Position numbers and translations under genes: made by a program | The notes under the pieces: generated by a model | The model's input: only the letters and a program-made list of their open reading frames with translations | What the model was told of the DNA's origin: nothing | Database searches by the model: none | Shown: in pieces, positions 11,315 through 23,100 of the stretch | Position numbering within the stretch: the stretch's first letter is position 1 | How the letters are laid out: each line of letters opens with the position of its first letter | Assembly: GCA_000320545.1 (NCBI GenBank) | Contig: ADNK01001326.1 | Location: forward strand, 95,001-130,000 | DNA from: Bigelowiella natans CCMP2755 | Taxonomy: Eukaryota; Cercozoa; Chlorarachniophyceae | Direction of reading: 5' to 3' | DNA length: 35,000 bases

Positions 11315-13261
11315 ATACAGACGGGGGTTTCAGATGCAGGACGAAACTAAATGACAGCCTTAACAACGATGATGTGAATTGAACGTGAAACTGGTCGTGC
11401 GAATTGTTAGGCCATGGTTACACACCATTTGTTGTGTGTGTGTGTGTGTGTGTAGCATGTACTTTGTTTGCAGTGCACTTGCATTGCGTCTGCTTGTGCC
11501 ACACATGCGCCTGATGCCGTGATGAGTGTCGTACCGTGAAAATGAATGTCAATTGAAGCTTTTCCGTTGTTTGCGTCGCGTCGGTGAGCAGCGCAGACGA
11601 CACCGACCACCGTCAACGTGCTGCACAAGCTAGCAGCCAGCTAGCCAGGGATGATGGTGCTGTGGCGCATGCGCGAATGCAGCTCACATTGCGGCGCCCA
11701 ACGTGCACACACATGAACAATGATGACGAACGACGCGACACACCAAGCGAACTGCTTGAAACTAGCTGTGGGCACAACAATGACGTTCATTGCATGTGTG
11801 CTGTGTGCACGCATCGTGCACGTGTCTAGCAGGTATGGATCGGAGCGCGAGCAAAACTAGCAGAAACAAAGACATGCTAGCATGTGTCTCCCAACCAAAT
11901 GTGCGCACGATGCAAACTGCGGCGTCCATTGCTAGGTTGTGTGTTGCATGCCTTGTTGCACCACGCTGGCATTTTTTGCCACACCGTCCCGGCTAGCCGG
12001 CGCTTGCAACGCACTGGACTCGTCGTGGATGCAGGCTGCCGTTCGCACGAACTGCACGTGTCCGCCATCACGTGGTTCCAGCGAGCGCATCGCAATCGGC
12101 AAAACAATGGGTGTGCACAGCCCCGTTTGCAAGTCCAGCAGCTGCGTGTTGATTGCGGCACGCGCGCGCGCAACAACGGGGTGATCTGGAGATCAAGGCG
12201 CGCGGAAATGAGGGTTTTGCGGCCGAAAGAGTGTTTTCCTCGCGCGGAGCGCGAGAAATTTGCGGGTGGTTGCAGTGAAGTTTGCAAGTTTCCATTGCAG
12301 ATTTCACTGAATTTCAGAAAAATGCTGTGTTTTGGCTTGGTGAAATGCAGAAATGGCGCAACGCGCCAAGAGAAGCCATTTCCGCAAGTCAGCTTCGGCC
12401 GGCGGCGCTCGGCAGGGCCGCAGGGCGCCTGCGATTGCTGTGTCCGCAAACCCGCCCCCCTTGCTAGCTTGAGCGCGCTCCAGGGCGCTCAACGCACGGC
12501 ATCAGCCGTGCAGTGTGGCTTGCCTAGTTGCTGCGGCCACGCCATGCCAGCATGGCACGCTTGCTGGGTTGATCGATGTCACGAACGCGCACGCTCCAGT
12601 GCCAGTAGCGTGCTGTCGACGTGCCAGCTAGCCAGCGTGCCTTGCTGCTGTGCTGTGGAAAAGAAAGAAAGAAACAAAGTTCAATGATCGACTGCACTTC
12701 CCAATCATCAAGTTCATTGTTCATTGTTCATCGTCCAAAGTGTCATTGCACGACGTGTGCAAGTGTGCAAACAAAGTGGAGTGATCAACAAGGTCACACG
12801 AGGTTTCAAGAAAGAAAGAAACATCAACTTGATGATCGACTGCATTTCCAAAGTGTCGCATGGCGCTTGCAAAATGCGAAACGCAGTGCCTCGAGCTGAA
12901 ACACTGTGCAAATTTCAACGATGACTTGAAATTGACACGTCGGCTGCCATGATGAGTCCTGGCTGACTTGACTGCTTCAACTTTCCGTCAAGCTTCGGTA
13001 GCTCGGTAGCGAGTCAAGAAGATCATGGGAAAAGCATGAGTTTGAAATTTTGAGTATGTCGCAAGTGTCGAACGCCCTCCTCTTTCAAACGACCAAGAAA
13101 AGGCATAGGGAATAGGTGCTTCCGGTATCCATTGCTTTGGAACAGGTTAGCCATCATGGTTGGAGGGTGAATTTGGTTTCTCTAATCTTTTCAACATTTA
13201 GAAAACCAGCAAACAAACTATTCACTCATTCATCACTATTGCTCATCAAGGAAGCAACAAG
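11315..13261. other. Gene-free GC-rich island
   Basis: About 1.9 kb between DRC12 and the F-box gene. From about 11440 to 12650 the GC content is clearly higher than anywhere else, with gcgcgc, ctagc and catgc words and a CATGCTAGCATG palindrome at 11873-11884. Long open frames on both strands (for example about 11884-12687 + and 11877-12449 -) overlap each other, have Cys/Arg/Ala-rich composition, no domain and no splice pattern, so I treat them as a by-product of the composition. Apart from one (GT)n at about 11435-11453 there are no microsatellites. A 42-bp direct repeat lies at 12661-12701 and 12808-12849. Confidence 0.65.
12661..12849. repeat. Pair of diverged direct repeats (about 42 bp)
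   Basis: The unit starts aagaaagaaagaaaca and ends tgatcgactgca-ttcc; copies at 12661-12701 and 12808-12849 differ by a few bases and a small indel. The word ccaaagtgtc also follows each copy, about 32 bp downstream in the first and directly in the second. Confidence 0.75.
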
Positions 13262-13644
13262 ATGAAAAGGAGGCGGCAATTGCAAGGAAGCAAATTCGAG
13301 ATTCCCAAAGAAATCTCATCGAATAGCTTCTGCCCGAAATCTCCGAAAGAATTGGGAGTAGTCGAGCGATCAAGAGAACAAGTCCCCATATTTGGTATTT
13401 CCGGCGATACGCTTGCGTTCATTTTTAGCTTTTCGGAGCCGGACGACCTACGAAGCGCAGTAAGTTCATCATACACGAGTTCTTTCAACTTCTTTTTCGA
13501 AGCAGCAGCTTCCTATGAGTGTCAGATCCTTCTTTTATGAGCTGGATGTTTTGCTACAGTGTTGTGTTTGTACTCGATGGAGCAAACTTTTTAACTATCC
13601 GACACCTCGGCATCCAAGTAAGTGGTTGAGAGTTCTGACACCCA

Positions 13645-13683
<39 letters not shown>

Positions 13684-13758
13684 TATTACCTTATTTTGCA
13701 CACACACACACCTCTGCACACATATATGTCATGTTGTGTCATATAGTGTCATACATAA

Positions 13759-13804
<46 letters not shown>

Positions 13805-14933
13805 CGGATTTAACGTTGCAAATACCAGTGTGGGACGCGTAAATTTAGCTGTTACTTAGTGATATGGCGTCAAGCGTTGAAACAGCGGATCCAAGCAACA
13901 AGATTCTATAAAGTCTTAGCAAATTCTCAGAAGCATCACCTCCCGACAGAGCATGATGAAAAGGGGGATGATGGGCGCTGTCGCTCTCAGGATTCAACCG
14001 ATCATTCCAACCTCGGAGTCAAAGCAATGGGTGGATTTTTTAAGGTTTCCTTTTGTGTAAGATGTCTACATTGAAACAATTTCATCATAATTCTTGACGA
14101 TAGACTAATATTTCATTTAGATGTATGACGGGTCGGTGCTCCGTGAGGCATGTTATCACGTTGTAGATTGGCCTACTCAGGTAGTAGTTCTGCACTGAAA
14201 ATACATCAACACTGTAATCAGGTTGAGTTTCGTTGTTAGTTTGATTCTTCACTGGTGAGCGAGGATCACGAGCATCTCATTGTTCCAGTGAAGGAGATTA
14301 CCAAATATCCTGCGGAAATATCGGCTACTGAAAGATCTCGGGGCTCTTGTAAGTCTGAGGCGGGTTTGGTTTCTCCCAAAGAAAATGCAGGAACTCTGCC
14401 TTGTCACTTGGCATGGCAGCGAGTTGCATATACGGGAACGATACAACGCGGAGATCGCGCCCTGAGATCCGACCGACCCTTTCCGAGACTCGGAGAGAAG
14501 GATGGACTTTCCTTGGCATTTGTAATGCCTTACAATGTCTCGATGGAGGAGTGTAATGCACTCCGGATGTTCCCTGAGATTTTTGGATGCAAGCAAGAAT
14601 ATCTTCAGAGTAATGGGGCTGCTGCTGCTGTTGCTGCTGCTGCTTCCCCAAAGCCAAAATCGATACATCAGTTCTCAAAACTAAGTGCTGCTTCTCAACG
14701 ATCATTACCCTTTCGATGGAGACGGCGAAATACTGCTCCACAGCAGAGACAGGACCACCACCCCAACCATAGTTGCAACAGCTGGACTTTTGAAACTAAA
14801 CGAATGTATAACACCAATAATACTCATTATAGTCATGATGACGGGAAGTGTAGCTCCTCCGCCGTTGAACCAGTAGTACCGCTGAGCAGGTACCCGCATA
14901 CATGATGACTTGATGATACCTGTCAGATCACCG

Positions 14934-14978
<45 letters not shown>

Positions 14979-15296
14979 GCCAATTAAGTACTCCACCTGA
15001 TATATTAATTGATATGGGACTAAACACAGCGCAAAAGGAAGGTTAGAGCACTCATCGTCGTCATCATCGGCAGTACGAGTTCCATACGACCATGCAAGTG
15101 TTATGATGCTGTCCCCAAAAAACCAAAGCAAATCTGACCAGAAAATCAATAGCCACAACTTTGAGAAAACAGGCGATGATTCCCAAGACCGCAGCAGCAG
15201 CAGCAGCAGCAACAGCAAGAGCAATAGCAGCAAAGTGGCCGATTTAAAACCCGGACTACAGCTCGTCTTCTCAATGGTGTTATTTAGATTCATATA

Positions 15297-15336
<40 letters not shown>

Positions 15337-16296
15337 TATCACTCATTCAAGTCTCACGAGATGAATATGTTATTCGTTCAGATCGCATACTTTGAAGTGC
15401 GGATTGAAAAGAGCGAATCGACAGAACAGCAGGTGATTGCTGTAAGCATGAATCGACTTGGATATAAACTGTGGGTTGTTCATATGATACTTTGGAAATA
15501 AATTAGATGTTCACACACACACACACACACACACACTTCCTCACTCTCTTATTATGTATCAGCACGTTGGGGATTGTATTGCCATTGGGGTTGCACGAAA
15601 TAAATTCCCTTTGACTGGAAAACAGGTCGCTCACCACCACTACCACAACTACCACCGACCGCCACTGTCATCATTATTTATTATATCGTGCACAAGATGA
15701 GATTTACCTCCATGGAAATTAAATTATAGCCCGGATGGGATCCGTACTCATTCGGATATCACGGTGATGATGGCAATGCGTTCCATGCAAGGTCCTCCTA
15801 TTAATCACCCACTTTCTTCGACACAACTGCAGCGCATAATCGGAGAACATATTAATGATTCATCAATTGCCATCAACAATTAGTGGTGTTGGGCACATGT
15901 ACGCCAATTCTTTCGGTCCCGGAGATACAGTTGGATGTGGAATCAACTACAACAACAGGTACTTAGCTATACTAGTCAAAGAAATAGAAACTATATAGGT
16001 CGATATTTAGACAGGGTTAGGGGGGTTTACTTTTTAGCTAAGTGCTGCTGTATGGGTTCTACGATCGCTGCTGGCACTGCTGTTAAATTAAAATCCATCC
16101 ACCGGTGGCAACAAGCATTACCCATTCCATCAATCAATTTTTGATCCAGATCAATCTTCTTCACGAAAAATGGCTCGTTTTTGGGAACAGCTTTCCAGTA
16201 CGTTCTCCTCCTCCTCCTCCTCCCCCTCCTCCTCTTCCCATTGTAGTAGTTTCGTGAGAGTATTATCACTGTATGCCCCTCTCCATCCACCATCCC

Positions 16297-16336
<40 letters not shown>

Positions 16337-16682
16337 TACGGAGCAGCAGCCATTCTCATGTCTACTGAATTCAGAGTTTCACTTCTATTCCATGTCGTCT
16401 TCTCCTCCTCCCCCTCCCCCTTTTATAATTTATTTCTACGTTGCAGTTGCGTCCCTCCTGGAAGCTACTATCCTGTCGTAGGGGTGGACACGCGACTACC
16501 ATTTCATGTAATACTACTAATTGGTATTATCATCTGTATTTGACTATGTCAGACATATAGGTTAATTTCGGCATTATCCGTCCCTTCAAATTTGAGCTTT
16601 TGATCTATCATCAGCAACAGATGGAAAAGCTAGGTAGGTGAATGCATCTTGCTACCTGCCAACTCATCGTGCTTATCCTTCC

Positions 16683-16734
<52 letters not shown>

Positions 16735-17539
16735 CGCGCGCGCGCGCATGTTTACATTCTTCCTCTTCCTCCTCCTCCGCCTCCTCCTCCACTTCTTGTT
16801 TTTTTTCTTCTTCTTCTTCCTCTTTTTGTTTAGGACTTTTGAATGTGCGAACTTATCCACAGCATCCTTTGCTTCCACTTCTTAAGGCACTATTGATGCT
16901 GCTACTACTACTAAATTAATACTAAAACAGTAGTGCAAAAGAGAGAAATAGAAAAAGAGAGGAAGGTGGTGATGATGGGGATTTTATGGAGGAAGAACAC
17001 GGAGCACATTTTTGAAAACTGTGGTCTCTCAAATTCGTGTTTCAGTTTTTATTTTTTGCTGACATAGATTTGAACTATAAATGTAGGAACGCGTACGTGC
17101 CCGCAAGCCAAGGCGCAGTAGCCCGAGTCCTGAAGCAAAACCACGGCTTTCCCCAACCCGTCGTCGAAGAAGAAGAAGACAAGTTATTACGCGTATGATC
17201 GCAGAGGAGGAGGAAAAGGAAGAGGGTCACACATCAGGCAGTGAAGAAAACGATTCCGACTGGGAGGAAGGGGATGACGACGACGACGACGATGATGATG
17301 ATGATGATGGTGAGAGGAGGAGGACAACGACGATAAAAACGACAACGATGATCATGATGATGATGATGATGATGATGATGAAGGCGATGATGATAAGTAG
17401 TTAAGAATGAGATACCAATAATCATAGTCACTATCACGTAGGCTATGAAGGGGGGGAACCCGTTATGTTTAATTATGGAGGAGCGACTAGAAGAATTAAC
17501 ATGGACAACGTCATGATCAGGGCTTTGATTACGGTATAC

Positions 17540-17594
<55 letters not shown>

Positions 17595-17816
17595 CGCGCG
17601 CGCGCGCTTTCCTTTCTATGAATATAAACCCATTGTAGCATTATCAGCCAGCTCACATTCACATTTGACTGACTGAAAATGCCTCTCCCATCACTTCAGA
17701 GGGGTCTAATGTTTCGGGGAACGCGAAACCTATCAACGAGATCCAGAACAGCAACTTTTGCCTCGCAACATATAGTACAAAATGATTCGAATGGAGCTGA
17801 AGATGAGCAACAATGA
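13262..17816 (+). CDS. F-box and SPRY domain protein
   Basis: Exons by frame: 13262-13459, 13560-13617, 13860-14044, 14121-14180, 14240-14609, 14686-14805, 15074-15276, 15382-15432, 15563-15625, 15730-15791, 15884-15958, 16150-16197, 16447-16507, 16561-16633, 16834-16886, 17087-17309, 17442-17533, 17700-17816 (TGA); about 703 aa. Residues 48-95 are an F-box (SGDTLAFIFSFSEPDDLRSA, CVCTRWSKL, MIWRQAL), the Skp1-binding part of an SCF ubiquitin ligase. Residues about 399-525 are SPRY: IAYFEVRIEK, DCIAIGVARNKF, PGWDPYSFGYHGDDG, FGPGDTVGCGINYNN, SIFFTKNGSFLGTAFQ, YYPVVGVDTR, VNFG. SPRY would bind the substrate. The pair of domains recalls FBXO45, but about 300 residues separate them here. The tail has an RRRRRR basic block, an Asp run coded by (GAY)n, and ends NDSNGAEDEQQ. 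Exons 14686-15276 are uncertain, and the 16834-16886 exon would need a GC donor. Confidence 0.72.
13646..13802. repeat. Two (TA)n tracts and a CA tract in F-box intron 2
   Basis: Intron 13618-13859 holds (TA)n at about 13651-13679 and 13762-13802 with (CA)n between them at about 13699-13710. Confidence 0.85.
16685..16747. repeat. Compound (TA)n(TG)n(CG)n microsatellite
   Basis: Three alternating purine-pyrimidine tracts follow each other without interruption: TA to about 16715, TG to about 16734, CG to about 16747. It lies in an F-box gene intron (16634-16833). Confidence 0.95.
17542..17607. repeat. Compound (TC)n(TG)n(CG)n microsatellite
   Basis: TC to about 17577, TG to about 17594, CG to about 17607, again seamless and again in an intron of the F-box gene (17534-17699), eight bases after the donor. 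Confidence 0.95.
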
Positions 17817-18971
17817 TAATATGATCCATGATACACTACCGAGACTTTGTACAGATATTCAGTATCCACTTGGAGCCCGTTACTAATTATTGGTTCCACA
17901 GAGGATATCTTACCGATTTGAAGTGATTGGTTTTAACACAGAAGATGTACAGTTGTAGTACTAGAGTAAAGTAATTTATTGAGAATCGTTGCACAATCAT
18001 GTATCATCTTTATCAATTGTGTTAGTTGATCACTGCTAACCATGAACACATAATCTAGATCATCCTAATGATTGAATGCCATGAGCCACGTGGTTGTCCA
18101 TCTTGTACTCGCAGATGCTAATGGTACACGTGCAACTTCATTGCAAGCATGACTAGATGAGGATGCTACACAGTTCCAAATCTGAATCGAATTTTGTTTG
18201 GAAAAAACATGGAAAGGATCTTTATTTTTCCGTGCTCAGTAGCATCACAGATGTGTTGTTGCAATGATAGACATGCAATACACAATATATATAATATATA
18301 TAGTGTATTGCTGTGTGCATTATTGCACCACACTGGCACATGTCACACACAACAATCCACTGCTAGACTGTGCCATGCTTGTGTGGCATGCATGTCTTGT
18401 TCCACGTTGCGTTGTGTGTGCTGTTCGTCAAAACATGCTGTGTTGTTGCATGCTGCTCGCTCATCTACTCAATGCTGCTGATGGAAGCAGCCACTAGACT
18501 AGCTAGCTAGACAATGCAACGCATTTCACAGCATGCATGCCCACAGCGCAGCTAGGATGATCAATGTGTGCGAACGTGGCTAGCTCCTCTAGTCGATCCT
18601 TTCTGTTTCTCATTGTTGTTCGACCTCTCTAGCTTTTTCATGTTGATGGCTAGCGCTCGCTAGCGCTAGTGCTATGGAGTGGCGCGCAGTTGCAATGTTG
18701 CACTCATTGCCCTAGCACCTTGCAATCACAAGCTCTAGAGCTACCTTTAAACCTAGCTACGCTAGCATATGTTTGACACATGCTGGCATGTGATGGCACA
18801 TCGCACTGCATCCACTGTTAGCTAAACTAGCAAACTAGCAGATTGCACGCCATGCTAGCATGCTCATTGCTCACGAACGATCACACGCCATCTCATAGCT
18901 CCTATTTTTTGCATTTCGATCTTGAAGTGTAAATTTTATTTTTGGTATGAGGTACAGGAGTGTGAAGAGTT
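17817..18971. other. Intergenic palindrome-rich island 2
   Basis: From about 18240 to 18900 this stretch has the same texture as 7.1-8.5 kb: gctagc, gcatgc and ctagct words, CATGCTAGCATG at 18851-18862, no microsatellites and no coding frame I trust. It carries the second copy of the 53-bp hairpin repeat in reverse orientation. 17817-18240 is AT-rich 3' flank of the F-box gene. Confidence 0.7.
18264..18316. repeat. 53-bp hairpin repeat, copy 2 (inverted)
   Basis: It is the perfect reverse complement of 7865-7917, about 10.4 kb away. It starts atgatagacatgcaatacac and ends with the reverse arm gtgtattgctgtgt. Confidence 0.85.
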
Positions 18972-19490
18972 TCAGTTCATCTTTCTTGGTTGTTGAATCT
19001 TTGAATTGTGCTGCATGTGCGTTGTTTGTTTGACTGGCTTAGGAGGAGGCGCATAAGTGGCAGGATATTTCTTGCTTGAAACTGCATTGACTGATTTTTC
19101 TGCCAATTCATTTTGTCTCTTTTCTGCCATTTTTGACTCATCAATGTTTGAACCTGATGTGAAAGACTTTTATTCCAAAAATGAATTTGAATTAGTCGTG
19201 TCAAGCGCTTGACCTAGTTGCATGGCTGGGCTCTGATAAGCACCCTCATTGGAAGCATTCACAATGTTTGTTTGCACTGAAGCTCCCTCGTTTTTCTTCT
19301 CCGGCTTCTTCGACTGCTTTACACGGACACCTCCAGCTTTTACTAAGGGTATCGTTCATCGAAGTCATAAGTCACAACGGTGGACAGTTCGATAAGGTTA
19401 GATGTGTCAAGCATAAGATTGATTCTACTTCTCAGTAACATCATAGTTTCTGACAACATCCACGATACCTGCTTTGTTGAGTTTATCCAT
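18972..19490 (-). CDS. DAP: DAP1-like (death-associated protein 1) family protein
   Basis: Three exons, 19490-19469, 19342-19214 and 19153-18972 (TGA), join in phase to 110 aa, against about 102 in human DAP1. Two family signatures stand at the expected ends: KAVKAGGVRVKQ at residues 6-17 (human has AVKAGGMRIVQK) and KIQQPRK three residues before the C-terminus ...MN (human ends HIQQPRK). Between them the protein is polar and Lys/Gln/Ser-rich with APPPKP, matching the proline motif of the family; it is probably disordered. In animals DAP1 is a small proline-rich mTORC1 substrate that restrains autophagy and can bind ribosomes; that role here is inferred. The 22-nt first exon rests on a GTATCG donor and could be replaced by another 5' end. 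It is transcribed away from the glycosyltransferase gene. Confidence 0.75.
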
Positions 19491-20138
19491 TATATTGCTT
19501 TGCGGAAGGGGGGGATTGAATTTTGATTCGTTTGTTGTTTAATCTCTCTTTCCATGTTTCATTTTGCGACAATTGAAGTCAATTGTCGTCTTAAGGGGGA
19601 ACCCCTTCGTTTTCCAAAAGAAATTGAAATATCTTGAAAACAAATCGGATACCCACCTTCCCAATTCTCGCTTCCACGAATGTACCCCTCTCTTCAAACA
19701 AATCTCCTTTCTCACATCAATGACGTATAGATGGTTTTTGCCTGTTTTCCACTCTTGCGACTAAATGTTCAGAGGGTTTTCCCAGATAACTACGACTACG
19801 ACTCGTATCGATTCTTACAACTTTGTGTATGTCGCAGAAGAATAATCGCTGACATTGCCCCTAGACGATAATCAATAACAATCGTTGTTGAGTGTGAAAT
19901 TCCCATCCAATATGTATACGAAAGAAAAAATGTTATTGTTGTCATCGTTGCTAGATGGACTAAATTTATCTCGTAGATATATCTTGTTTAATTTCTGTTC
20001 TATTTCCACATTGTTTCATGATCATTGACTACGAGGACAACTAACAATAGGAACTCAATCCCTTTCCGCTTTTGGGAGTAGTATTGCTTCATACACCTCG
20101 GCCGTGCTGCAACCTTCCGACCCTGCTGACCTTTCTCT
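19491..20138. promoter_or_regulatory. Divergent region between DAP-like and GT31 genes
   Basis: About 650 bp between the two start codons, AT-leaning and without microsatellites. Promoters for both genes are expected here. I see no TATA box, operator or repeat that I can defend. Confidence 0.45.
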
Positions 20139-23100
20139 ATGAAAGGGAAGGGTCAAGGGAAGGGATGGAACAAAGGCGTTGCTAACTCCAAAGGAAACAG
20201 GAATGGTGGTGTTTCGTTGTTGCACGGGACAACGATGTTCCTGGCAGCGCTCATGACCACGTATATCGTATTGCTCATCCACCAGCACCAAAAGCACATC
20301 AGCAAAACTTCAGGGTATGCTGTGGATGACCACAAAAAGCAACGAAGCTTGTTTTCAAGTGCTGAGGCGAGATACGGGGCTGCGAAACCTGCACGCACTG
20401 TCGCTGACGTCATGGGTAATAAGGCCTGCGCTACTTCAAATATGTTCGTATGTTAAAAAAGGAATTAAAAAAAGAGGTATCACCTTGTTATTGATTTAAA
20501 AAATTTAAGTAAAGATATTCACCGCCGAATTTAAACTCATGGCAGTAGCACTTATTACTTTGATTCGTGTTGCCATCGACGTGTCTGTCAGGAGGGAACT
20601 CTCCAGCATTATTAGCCGAAGACGAACACTCGCTGCCGAAACTTGCCAAGTATGGGGGTAATGACAGGCCACGGATAATATTCGCGGTCCCAATGCCGTG
20701 GCCGCTAAAGGATGATCTTGCAAAGGATAACCTTGTTGCCACCATTTCAACATGGGGTGCACATGCAACACGGCTGGTGTTGGTCGTTTCGGAGCAGCAG
20801 ATCAAGAAGTTTCCTCCAAACTCGGAACTTGGGGAGCAGCATTCACAAATTAAGGATTATCTCTACCCAGTTCCAATGAAGCGTCCTGATGGCATTCATA
20901 ACGGTCGCCATATATGGGAAAAAATGTGGCGCGGTTGGCGAATGGTATGCGACAAGTTCCGCCACGAAGCCGAGTGGTACTTACTACCATTGCCGTGTGA
21001 TGAATCAAGTGTACAGATGTGTATTTATTATTATTGTCATTATTATGCAGATGAGTCCTGAAAATAAACCTAAGTAATGACTCCCCCTCCTACTCGTCCT
21101 CAACCAACCAACCAATCAACCCAGGTTTGTGAAGGCTGACCTAGACACCTTTGTCGCTGTTGAGAATATGCGTGCCTTTCTCTCCCATCTGGATCCGGAT
21201 CAACCTTATTATTTCGGTCATACACTCTTCCACGATTGGCAGCGTCACAATCTTGTGTTTAACAGGTAGTAGTACTACATGTGAGTTTGCTCTTAAAACA
21301 CAGTAGTAGCAGCAGCAGCAGCAGTGAAACATATGTGCATCATTCGATATAATTTTTCTGAATAACGCATACATCAGTGGAACCTGCTACATTCTTTCTC
21401 GGGAGTCACTACGCCGTTTAGCGATTCGTTTAGGCAGCATAGAGTCGAGTCGCGCATTCACGTATCAGTGTGGAGATGGCGCTGGTGCGAGGGAGGATCC
21501 TCACACAGCTGGGTGTTTGCGCGATGTGGGCGTGTTGGCATCCAATTCTCTTGACGCAAATGGAAAACAAAGATTCCTCACCTTCAGGTCACATCTGATC
21601 TCATAATTTCTTTATGTGTTCGCGCTCCTCTCATTTTTTTAAAATATTTGTGAGTTTATTTAAATGTCACGATGGATTGAATACCCTCCCTCCCTCCCTC
21701 CCTCCCTCTGTCGTCTTGCAGGCCGCAAGACCATTTGTTCAGGATGAAGGCTGAGCGCTCATGGTTTTGGACGGGTAAGGACAGATCCAAAGACTTATTA
21801 GATTGCTGCTCCAACTATCCTATCTCTTTTCACAACTTCAAATCATATCCTCGCGCTGCTTACGAGCCAGAGGCGTACTACATGCTCGAGTACTTCCTAT
21901 CCGCCCACAAGTATGAGGCCATATTGAAGGCTATGGATCCTCCTAGTCAGGATGCACAAAGATTCAGGGTAGCAGCAGCAGCAGTAGTAGTACGAATGTT
22001 TGTGTGTGTGTGTGTGTGTGTGTGTCCGAGAGCTAGACAATTTCGCTGCTGCTACTAATTATCTAAGTGTTGTTGTTGCACATTAAATATCTGTTCTTGT
22101 TCTCTCCTCCTCCTCCTCCTCCTCCTCCTCCTCCTCCTCCTCCTCCTCCTCTTCCTCCCTACTTATTCTCTAGGTACCCGAAGATCTCCTCTCACTGCAT
22201 CCAGATGAAGACCGCAACATCCCTGGATTCCGACCTGAGCAAAAGTTGAATCACTGGCTAACAGTCAATCCAGATAAGGCCGCATGTGTGCTCCTTAAGG
22301 ACCAAGATCACTGCAAATGCAAAATTCCTGAAGTACTTCCCCATCTAACCTCCGGCGTAATGCTCATTCGTGATGAAGGAGACAAAGGAGAGGAGGGTGA
22401 AGATTGCAGTCCAGGCAGCCCCCTGAGTACAGGTGGGCGGTGTAAGTTAAAATGCAAAGAGGGGTACTTTCCGGTTGCGAGTTCTTCGTCGTGGCTTGGG
22501 GGAGGAGGAGGAGGAGGAGGAGAAAAGACAGACGATGATTCTTCTGTCTCCCCGTCGTACGTCACTTGCCCGGACGGTGCATTACTTTATCCCGAAGAAC
22601 CACTTCGTTGCAAAATGCGATGCAAGAAGGCTAGTCTAGATGATATCAGGTTTGATGTCGTAGATGTAGTAGCAGTAGTGATAGTTATTGTAGTAGTAGT
22701 TGTTTGTGGGGAATTTTAAATATATTAAGTACATAAGCGACATTGTATGGTACAGCATATTTGTTTGAAATGGATATGCCATTTATTACTTTTCACCATC
22801 GTCGTCGTAATTCAAAAGTGGTACTTAATATAAAGATTGAATGCATCTTCCATGCCTAGAGTCGTTGTGGACTACTACTTGTGATTGTTTGCTTAATTTC
22901 GACGAACGACAAATAATGCATTATCATCTGCTTACTACCCAGACGCAAAGTGGAAGCAAATGGTGATTCTGTGGTTCAAGGGCTGGATGGGGCTAGAATC
23001 CGGTGCGGCAAAGGAAGGGCAATGATCGATGGCAAGGTTGAAAACACACTCAGTTGTGGGAAGGATATCAAGGAAGAGGACTTATCGAGCTACCGGTACT

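Noticed and set aside
11884-12687. Long open frame (about 267 codons) on the plus strand, and a 190-codon frame opposite
   Set aside because: Both overlap in the GC-rich island, where stops are rare; composition is Cys/Arg/Ala-rich without a domain, and the plus-strand frame begins with GTG.
13828-13839. A tiny exon TGTGGGACGC in the F-box gene
   Set aside because: It breaks the phase of the next exon; joining 13617 to 13860 gives the expected F-box end MIWRQAL.
17696-17899. Minus-strand frame containing NGLQVDTEYLYKVSVV, resembling a fibronectin III strand
   Set aside because: The plus strand holds the last in-phase exon of the F-box gene (17700-17816) over most of it, and no neighbouring FN3 exons appear.
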